Shown piece by piece: positions 57,062 through 64,000 of a stretch of DNA of 64,000 nucleotides; within the stretch, counting starts at the first letter, position 1; every line of letters begins with the position of its first letter. The position numbers were made by a program, and so were the translations under genes. The stretch covers positions 1-64,000 of the forward strand of contig SVRL01000005.1 in NCBI GenBank assembly GCA_015064845.1, in the 5' to 3' direction. The notes beneath the pieces were generated by a model. The model worked only from the letters and a program-made list of their open reading frames with translations, was not told the origin of the DNA and searched no databases. The stretch comes from Oscillospiraceae bacterium (lineage in GTDB: Bacteria > Bacillota > Clostridia > Oscillospirales > CAG-272).

Positions 57062-57152
57062 AACCGTATTTCCCTCCATATTTTGTTTTCAGCATATCGC
57101 TTGGAAATTTATATTTTTGCTTCCTTGATAAAGCTATATTAAGAAACTTGCC

Positions 57153-57734
57153 TTAACTGTCGCGCTCGCAGTCATCTTCCCCGGACACATGTTTTCTTAT
57201 TCTCTGAAAACGTCTCATGACTCTGACGAGCTTCGGTCTGTTATAGCGTTGAAGTATCACGAACAACGAATCAAACAGCATTGCAAAAACAGACGTTATA
57301 ATCAATGCAACCGTTCCCCCTAAAAATGGTATTACGATTATTGGCAATAGGCTGAGAACCATAATAATCTCATGAACGATCTCCGCTTGACAGGTCGCTC
57401 CTATAATATCTTTAACGGTTTTTCGACTCGTATCAAATGTATCCGGACTATATGTCGGGAGGTGTTTTTTCCACTCTTGTACACGTATTAACCTATAAAG
57501 CTTTTTTTCAAAACTTTTTTCCCGAAACCATATATTTTCATGATTGGCTTTATTTTTCATGATAGAATTTACAATAGTTCCAACCGCAAGCCTCATAATA
57601 AAGTGATAAAGAGTAACACCGATGGTAATTGTGATGGTTTCGGCAATACCGTTTTTTGTCACAATGAAAACAGGCAAAAATATTGTAAATCCTACAAGCA
57701 GGAAAGCAGTTATCAAAATCATTTTGTTTTTCAA
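57153..57734 (-). CDS. membrane protein resembling glycosyl-4,4'-diaponeurosporenoate acyltransferase (CrtO)-family
   Basis: FREKSFEKKLYRLIRVQEWKKHLPTY, CQAEIVHEIIMVLSLLPI, VILQRYNRPKLVR pattern recalled from that family. Confidence 0.5.
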   Translation of the reverse strand: MKNKMILITAFLLVGFTIFLPVFIVTKNGIAETITITIGVTLYHFIMRLAVGTIVNSIMKNKANHENIWFREKSFEKKLYRLIRVQEWKKHLPTYSPDTFDTSRKTVKDIIGATCQAEIVHEIIMVLSLLPIIVIPFLGGTVALIITSVFAMLFDSLFVILQRYNRPKLVRVMRRFQRIRKHVSGEDDCERDS

Positions 57735-57885
57735 CGCTTCATCCTCTCAAATCCTTGATTTTCAAATTATTTCCAAAAAGCGCTTGACTTTAGGGGAATC
57801 GTTCGCTTGAATAATTTTATTATACCATAATTTCGGCAAATAATCAATGGAAGAAGCAAAATATGCCAATATGTAAGCTTAAATA

Positions 57886-58030
57886 ATGGCGTAAAAATAC
57901 TTTGCTCGGTTCCGGCGTTTATCAGATAACTGAGAACGAGCGTGGAAGAAGCCTGCCGAAGTCTTTGAAGGTCGGCAACGCCATCGTAAAAATCGGCTCT
58001 CGGATTAATTTTCCGAGAGCCTTTTCTTTT
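57886..58030 (+). ncRNA. candidate structured RNA element ending in a terminator (unassigned)
   Basis: Closing stem ATGGCGT (57886-57892)/ACGCCAT (57978-57984) enclosing two hairpins; then GGCTCTCGGA/TCCGAGAGCC plus T-run terminator at 57995-58030. Confidence 0.4.
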
Positions 58031-58145
58031 GCGCAATATAAACATAGAGCTATTATGAGTGATCAGAGCAGAGAACTCTGTTTCAAAATAAACAGCCGGT
58101 CAAATTGATTTTGCTTTGACTTTTATAGGCGTTTATATAAAATGG

Positions 58146-59210
58146 TTATCTCTTGATTCTCTGATCCGAAAGCATTTTCGCGCCATCCTCACATTCAATA
58201 CCATACATCACAAGGTTTTTTATTGCACCGGCAAGCGTTACGGCACATCTTGCTCTCGAACGCACGTTTCTGACCGTGATATTATAGGTTTCCTCCTCCG
58301 TTGCGTGGCGAGTCCCATACATCGTGTTATCTCCTATGCGAATGGCGGTCAAGCCCCGCTCCATATACGGAGAATCGGCGGAAGTATCGTAAACGCCGTC
58401 AATCGTAATATCGTGAAGTTTGATCTCCCCTTGATTCAAAAGCCTTACGTTGGCGCAGAATGCTGACGTTGCAATATTTCTGACGGTAATATCACAAAGA
58501 TCGGACGGAAGTCCCTCCACCTTAAATTGTCTTTCCAAATGCCAATCGAGAGCCGTTAACGCAATAGAATCATCTTCGGTAAAACCCGTGATATTTTCAA
58601 TAGTAATATGATGACATCCCCGGCGAAGGTCGATGCCATCCGCATTTTTGACAAGAATCTCCTTGTACTTTGAATGTTTCAATCCATGATAAATATTACC
58701 TTCTGCATCTATTGCTGTATCGTTTGCACAAAAATCGATATTTCCAAGATATCCGTTGGCGCAATACACAAAATTCAAAGCCCAATAGCGTTGATTACGG
58801 CAAGAAATGCCTTTGATCATGAAGCCGCTTACGTTCGTAAACAAAACGAGATTGTTTTTCCAGATCGGAGGCAATCCGTTTTGCATATGGTTTCTTTCCG
58901 AAAGTCCGTTATATTCCCCGCCGTCAAGGATTGCCGTTCCCCGTCCGATAATGGAAATATTGGAATCCGTACCGTCTACGGTTTTACCGATTTCGGTATC
59001 GTGATGTTCGTTGACAAAGATATTGCTGTAACACCCGTCTGCAAGCCGCAAATGACAATTCTCCAGAATCAATGTAAAGTTCGACGGAATGCGGACGGGA
59101 GCATCTATGATATGGCACCCTCTGATGATAGCGGTTCTTGTTTCATTTTGAAGTGCTTCTTCAATTTTCCCGGTGATATATGCCGAGCCGTTTTTCATAA
59201 ATTCATTCAC
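58146..59210 (-). CDS. GH28-like right-handed beta-helix protein, no signal peptide
   Basis: VKNADGIDLRRGCHHITIENITGFTEDDSIALTALDW; parallel beta-helix repeats. Confidence 0.75.
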   Translation of the reverse strand: MNEFMKNGSAYITGKIEEALQNETRTAIIRGCHIIDAPVRIPSNFTLILENCHLRLADGCYSNIFVNEHHDTEIGKTVDGTDSNISIIGRGTAILDGGEYNGLSERNHMQNGLPPIWKNNLVLFTNVSGFMIKGISCRNQRYWALNFVYCANGYLGNIDFCANDTAIDAEGNIYHGLKHSKYKEILVKNADGIDLRRGCHHITIENITGFTEDDSIALTALDWHLERQFKVEGLPSDLCDITVRNIATSAFCANVRLLNQGEIKLHDITIDGVYDTSADSPYMERGLTAIRIGDNTMYGTRHATEEETYNITVRNVRSRARCAVTLAGAIKNLVMYGIECEDGAKMLSDQRIKR

Positions 59211-59625
59211 GGTAAACTCCTTTATCTGTACACCTTATTTGTTAGACGAAAGGGATGCAATTTTAGCATCCGCTGCATGAAAGTAATCATCCGTCTCCTT
59301 TCCGTCTTCCACTGCCGCAACCATGGGAATTGCGCTTTTTCCTATCTTAAAATGATAAGTGTCCGAGGTGTATCTGCGGAAAACGTGCGTGTGTTTCGGG
59401 ATCATTCTTCGCGGACAGTTTAGCATAAAAGACAAATGCTTGTCAAGGTATAACCCGGAAATTTTACAAATTTTTCAGGATATTTACTCATGATAACCTC
59501 CGTTTTGCAATGGGTTATTTGATTTTATCTTATCACAAATGCTTGTCTGAAGGTATTGATCTTATTTTTGAAGAAAAAATTCTGATATATATTTTGATCC
59601 AACGAAATATCCTACTTCAATCAAT

Positions 59626-59654
59626 TTGACTTTTCCGAACCTTTATGTTATAAT
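59626..59654 (+). promoter_or_regulatory. sigma-A-type promoter
   Basis: TTGACT - 17 nt - TATAAT, SD TAGGAGG downstream. Confidence 0.7.
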
Positions 59655-59680
59655 AAAAATCGGATAGGAGGTATAAAGCG

Positions 59681-61177
59681 ATGCAAACGAAGAAAACATA
59701 TATTGCCATAGATCTGAAATCATTCTATGCATCCGTGGAATGCGTGGCGCGTGGACTGGATCCACTGACGACGAATTTGCTGGTTGCCGACGTTTCCAAG
59801 ACCGAAAAAACCATTTGTCTTGCTGTCACACCCAGTTTGAAAGCCTACGGAATTTCCGGCCGAGCCAGATTGTTTGAAGCAATCGAGCGAGTCAAATCCG
59901 AAAACGCAACAAGAAAAGCAAAATTACGCGGCAGAGATTTTATCGGCTCCTCATACGACGATAACGAATTGAAGAAAAATCCTTTTCTTGCAATCGACTA
60001 TATTGCCGCGCCTCCGAGAATGTCCGTATACCGCGAAATCAGCACTAAAATCGTTGCCACCTATCTCAAATTCGTTGCCATTGAGGATATCTACCCTTAC
60101 AGCATCGACGAAGTATTTATCGATGCTACACAGTATCTTGATACCTATAAAATGAACGCACACGATTTTGCCGCTATGCTGATCAAAAACGTTCTGAAAA
60201 GCTTCGGTGTAACGGCAACGGCGGGTATTGCCGAAAATATGTATTTATGCAAAGTTGCGCTGGACATCTCGGCAAAGCACATCCCTGCCGATCAGGACGG
60301 TGTACGCATCGCAGAGCTTGACACTATGTCCTATCGCAGAACGCTTTGGACTCACAGAAATCTGACGGATTTTTGGATGGTGGGCAATGCCACGGCAAAA
60401 AAGCTGAACGAGCTCGGGCTTTTCACGATGGGTGACGTTGCCAGATGCTCAACCCGTAACGAAGAAATTCTTTACAAGGCATTCGGAAAGAACGCCGTTT
60501 TTCTTATCGATCAAGCTTGGGGATACGAGCCCGTTGATATTGCAAGCATCAAAGCGTATAAGCCCGAATCTACCAGCACAAGCGCCGGTCAAGTGTTATC
60601 CCGTCCGTATACTTTTGATGAAACACGGATTATTGTAACGGAAATGGTCGACAAGCTTGTTCTGGAACTTGTCGAAAAAAACTTGAGAACCGATCAGATT
60701 GTTCTGACCGTCGGTTACGATATCGAAAACCTGACTGACGGTTGGCGCAAATCAGAATATAAAGGCGAAATTACGACGGACCGTTACGGCAGACGGATTC
60801 CCAAACATGCCCGAGGTACCGCCAATATGGGAAAATATACGTCTTCCTCCAAACTCATTACAGAAAAAACCTTGGAGCTTTTCGATCGCATCGCAGATAA
60901 AAAACTATTGACAAGAAGACTGAACATCACAGCCAACCGCCTTTTGACGGAAGAAGAAGCAAGGGCAAACGCACCGATGAAGCAGCTTTCGCTTTTTGAT
61001 GATCCTCAAGAAATAGCGCAAAAGGATGCGGACGAGGAACGTGAAGAACGAAGACAGAAAGCCGTCCTTGCGATCAAGAACCGATTCGGCAGCAACGCAA
61101 TTATGAAAGGGACGAGTTATCAGGATGCCGCGACCGGAATTGAACGAAATAAAACCGTTGGCGGTCATCACGAATAA
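59681..61177 (+). CDS. Y-family DNA polymerase (UmuC/UvrX-like)
   Basis: YIAIDLKSFYASVECVARGLDPLTTNLLVAD, YSIDEVFID, GIAENMYLCKVALDI. Confidence 0.93.
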   Translation: MQTKKTYIAIDLKSFYASVECVARGLDPLTTNLLVADVSKTEKTICLAVTPSLKAYGISGRARLFEAIERVKSENATRKAKLRGRDFIGSSYDDNELKKNPFLAIDYIAAPPRMSVYREISTKIVATYLKFVAIEDIYPYSIDEVFIDATQYLDTYKMNAHDFAAMLIKNVLKSFGVTATAGIAENMYLCKVALDISAKHIPADQDGVRIAELDTMSYRRTLWTHRNLTDFWMVGNATAKKLNELGLFTMGDVARCSTRNEEILYKAFGKNAVFLIDQAWGYEPVDIASIKAYKPESTSTSAGQVLSRPYTFDETRIIVTEMVDKLVLELVEKNLRTDQIVLTVGYDIENLTDGWRKSEYKGEITTDRYGRRIPKHARGTANMGKYTSSSKLITEKTLELFDRIADKKLLTRRLNITANRLLTEEEARANAPMKQLSLFDDPQEIAQKDADEEREERRQKAVLAIKNRFGSNAIMKGTSYQDAATGIERNKTVGGHHE

Positions 61178-61189
61178 AGGAGAACAATC

Positions 61190-61627
61190 ATGCCGCAAAA
61201 ATTTCCTTACGAAGATATTGTAAATCTTCCCCGACCGATTTCAAAGAAACATCCCGAACCGACCATGTTGGAACGCGCCGCTCGGTTTGCTCCGTTCGCC
61301 GCGATTACCGATTACGAAGAAATGGTGCTTGAGGAAGCACGCGTGACCGAGGAGCGCATTACGCTGGATGAAAACGCGTTGAACTTGCTCAATGAGAAAT
61401 TATATATCCTTCAGAAATTTCCCGATCAGATGCCCACACTCAAAGTAACCTATTTTGAGCCCGACAAAAAGAAGTCCGGCGGAGCTTACGTCACATACAA
61501 AGGAACCGTAAAGCGGGTAGAGTCCTATCAAAAGCTTCTCGTTATGAACGATGGCAAGAAGATTCCATTCGAGGATATTTGTACGCTGGAAAGCGAATTG
61601 TTTTATACTCTCGGTTTGGAAGACTGA
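61190..61627 (+). CDS. YolD-like family protein
   Basis: MLERAARFAPFAAITDYEEMVLEEAR; directly downstream of the Y-family polymerase. Confidence 0.85.
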   Translation: MPQKFPYEDIVNLPRPISKKHPEPTMLERAARFAPFAAITDYEEMVLEEARVTEERITLDENALNLLNEKLYILQKFPDQMPTLKVTYFEPDKKKSGGAYVTYKGTVKRVESYQKLLVMNDGKKIPFEDICTLESELFYTLGLED

Positions 61628-61961
61628 GTACAACCCGGGAAATGATTGTTTATGCGTTTGTGTGTTGCCGAAAGATGGGGTTTAGTTAGCCTGTCTCGCT
61701 GCGGCTCGGTCACACCACGGCTCTGAAAGCCGTTCAGGCTTTCATTCACTACCGTGCTGACGCTTCGCTACCCGGCGGGGGAAGGCTTTCGATGTCTTTG
61801 CTTTTTCAAACGAACACATCCGTAAATTCCCGTTTATCTTACCATTTTTTCATCGGACTCACGTTATATTACTTTAATTCGTTGAAAAAGATTGCTTTGT
61901 GTTTTATTTCATGATATAATGATACTATCCAAAAATAAAATTGAAAGCAGAGGAATTGTTT

Positions 61962-62456
61962 ATGGAATTGAAAAAATTAGACAAAAGCGTACTGAAATTA
62001 TGGTACGCTCGAACATCCATTGTTGCATTGGCGCTGATTGGTGTTTTAGCGAGCATATTGGTAATTATGGCCGCAACAGGAGCTTCAACCGATGCCATGC
62101 TTATCGTTTTATGCGTGCTCGGAATACCGGATTTCTTACTCGTTTGCATAATCTTAATCATGCCGGCTTTGCGTTATAAAATGTATGCGTGGGGTTATGA
62201 CGATAAAAGAATCATCGTGAAGCAGGGCGTGATTTTCAGACGAAGAGTTGTCATCCCGGTTTGCCAGATTCAGGACCTTCACAGAACGCAAGGTCCGCTT
62301 ATGATGATGTTGAAGTTAAGCGGTGTAACGATCTCAACTGCCGGATCGAATTTTGAGATTTCTACTCTCACGACCGATGAAGCTGACCGTATGATTGACG
62401 AACTTGAGCATAACCTGGAAATCAGAGTTGGAGAACAAAAAAATGAAAAGATTTGA
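61962..62456 (+). CDS. PH domain-containing membrane protein (YdbS-like)
   Basis: Two TMs then bPH2: YDDKRIIVKQGVIFRRRVVIPVCQIQDLHRTQGPLMMMLKLSGVTISTAGS. Confidence 0.82.
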   Translation: MELKKLDKSVLKLWYARTSIVALALIGVLASILVIMAATGASTDAMLIVLCVLGIPDFLLVCIILIMPALRYKMYAWGYDDKRIIVKQGVIFRRRVVIPVCQIQDLHRTQGPLMMMLKLSGVTISTAGSNFEISTLTTDEADRMIDELEHNLEIRVGEQKNEKI

Positions 62457-63966
62457 CAAAGGATATATCTATTCCGCTTTGTTGTCGGATTTATTCGGAA
62501 GTATTATGATATTTTTCCTCTTTTTTGAGGAGATATTTTTTGATGAAAGTATCAATACGGAAAATATCATCTCCGCGATTCCTTTTTTTGTGATTGCACT
62601 GCTTGTGATTTATCTTTGTTTTATTGCATACAGAATTGCATATTACAAGACTTCCGGATACGAACTCACAGAAACGGAAATCAAATGCAAAAGAGGCGTA
62701 TTTTTCACAAAACGTTCCGTTTTGGATTATAAAAAGATACATGCCATCAACAAAAAACAAAATTTACTTCAGAGAATCTTTGGTATTGCACTTCTGACGG
62801 TGGACAGCGGATCGACAAATACCTCTCATCAAGCAGAAATTATCATCATAGAAAAAGATAAAACGGTTGATGCTTTACTGAACGAGTTGAATGCATTGAA
62901 AGAAACCGGCGAGCGAAGCATGGCAGATGAATCGGCTACGGAAGAAGTGCTTCTTTCCGAAAACGACAGTCTGTTTCACTTTACCTCCAAAAGAAAAATC
63001 CTACATACGTTGATCAACGTTGCTTCCATCGCATTCTGCACCGGTTTGTTCGGAATATTGGCTATCGCCGTGATCGGTGTTTGCAAGCTCATGTTGGAGC
63101 AAAATTTTCTCGGCACCTGGGGACAGTATTTCCTATTTGCAACATTAATCACGTTAGGTGCCATGCTGCTGCTTTCAGCTTTCTCTTTTATAGGCAATAT
63201 GATCCGCTTGTTTATCGGTTACCATAATTTTACCATCACAAAACACGGCAATGAAATCAGAATTTCATTCGGGCTCTTGGAAAAACATACCAATACCTTC
63301 AGCTATGACAGAATCAAGGCGGTTAAAATTTCGCAAGGTCTGATTGAAAGAATATTGGGCTTTGCCTCCATTCATCTTGAAGTCATAGGATATACATACG
63401 AGGCGGGAAGCAATAATGTAGAGCTCGGTGTGCTGGTTCCGTTTTGTAAATACAGCGAAATCAATGAGATATTGGAAAAAGTGCTGCCTGAATACACACC
63501 CGATGAAAAGCAAACGAAGGCAGCGGCATTTTTCCCGTTCGTTTCTTGGTTTTTGCTGATTGAGGGCATCGTAACGGGTGCAACGCTGATATTTGCGGTG
63601 ACAATGATGGCAATATTCCATTTGTCATTGTCTGTGATTGCAACTGTCGTATGTTCTGTGATAGGATTAGGGCTCTTGATACTGATCATAAAACTTTTGA
63701 GTGCCGTTCTCAGTTATCAGATCAACGGTCTTGCAATCAACAACGGAAAAATAACGGTTTACAGCGGCGGATTTACAAAAAGAGTGACGGTTCTGATGAC
63801 CAAAAATTTAATCGCAGTGGCAAACGTAACAACACCGCTTCGTAAAAAAGCAGGTATTACAAGTCTTGTTATGCACCTCAAAACCAATGCGCAATCAAAT
63901 GAAGTAACGGTTCATATTCAGGATGACACACTTACGGATAAACTCGAAAATTTATTGATTTCATAA
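62443..63966 (+). CDS. PH domain-containing membrane protein (YdbT-like, multiple bPH2 repeats)
   Basis: bPH2-like repeats: ELTETEIKCKRGVFFTKRSVLDYKKIHAINKKQNLLQRIFGIALLTVDSG; ITKHGNEIRISFGLLEKHTNTFSYDRIKAVKISQGLIERILGFASIHLEVIG. Confidence 0.85.
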   Translation: MKRFDKGYIYSALLSDLFGSIMIFFLFFEEIFFDESINTENIISAIPFFVIALLVIYLCFIAYRIAYYKTSGYELTETEIKCKRGVFFTKRSVLDYKKIHAINKKQNLLQRIFGIALLTVDSGSTNTSHQAEIIIIEKDKTVDALLNELNALKETGERSMADESATEEVLLSENDSLFHFTSKRKILHTLINVASIAFCTGLFGILAIAVIGVCKLMLEQNFLGTWGQYFLFATLITLGAMLLLSAFSFIGNMIRLFIGYHNFTITKHGNEIRISFGLLEKHTNTFSYDRIKAVKISQGLIERILGFASIHLEVIGYTYEAGSNNVELGVLVPFCKYSEINEILEKVLPEYTPDEKQTKAAAFFPFVSWFLLIEGIVTGATLIFAVTMMAIFHLSLSVIATVVCSVIGLGLLILIIKLLSAVLSYQINGLAINNGKITVYSGGFTKRVTVLMTKNLIAVANVTTPLRKKAGITSLVMHLKTNAQSNEVTVHIQDDTLTDKLENLLIS

Positions 63967-64000
63967 CGCCAAATCTTTCTTTTGCAGTGCTTACGCTTAG

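Noticed and set aside
57767-58045. 92-aa minus ORF over the structured element
   Set aside because: Covers a terminator hairpin and paired stems; sequence better explained as structured nucleic acid.
59636-59649. Canonical LexA/DinR box upstream of the Y-family polymerase
   Set aside because: CGAAC and GTT halves have wrong spacing and the second half is incomplete; kept only as a weak observation.
1-64000. CRISPR arrays, prophage, insertion sequences
   Set aside because: No regularly spaced direct repeats, phage structural genes or transposase ORFs seen; only a weak possible scar at the tRNA-Ser.

Overview
This is a 64 kb, AT-leaning chromosomal window, probably from an anaerobic gut-type Firmicute/Clostridia (inferred from gene content and style, not tested). 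It is gene-dense, with about 57 supportable CDSs. The main theme is carbohydrate and uronate use: two GH2 enzymes, GH4, GH36, a GH28-like beta-helix protein, a GH32-fold protein with degenerate catalytic motifs, an Asp-box propeller coupled to a KDPG aldolase, an FGGY kinase and a uxaB-uxaA-uxaC operon. Other content includes a thiamine-salvage operon (TPP riboswitch, thiM, thiE, HAD-ThiD fusion), an ABC exporter with LytTR/DUF3021, a single-chain MmeI-family (type IIL) restriction-modification enzyme, pckG, pepF, a Y-family polymerase plus YolD-like pair, PH-domain proteins and one tRNA-Ser(GCU). I saw no CRISPR array, prophage or complete transposon. Signals I think merit follow-up: (1) a symmetric four-site operator array (two pairs with exact 30 bp spacing) between the divergent GH4 and uxaBAC genes; (2) a 21-bp-period direct repeat matching the LytTR consensus upstream of the ABC-LytTR operon; (3) a DUF4980-GH32-like protein lacking the nucleophile Asp and probably the acid/base Glu; (4) a likely single-base frameshift that makes an upstream ORF read through the TPP riboswitch; (5) a small array of different hairpins separated by a constant ATATCAC spacer; (6) an unassigned structured element ending in a terminator at about 57.9-58.0 kb. 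No single feature stands out as a clearly new multi-gene system.
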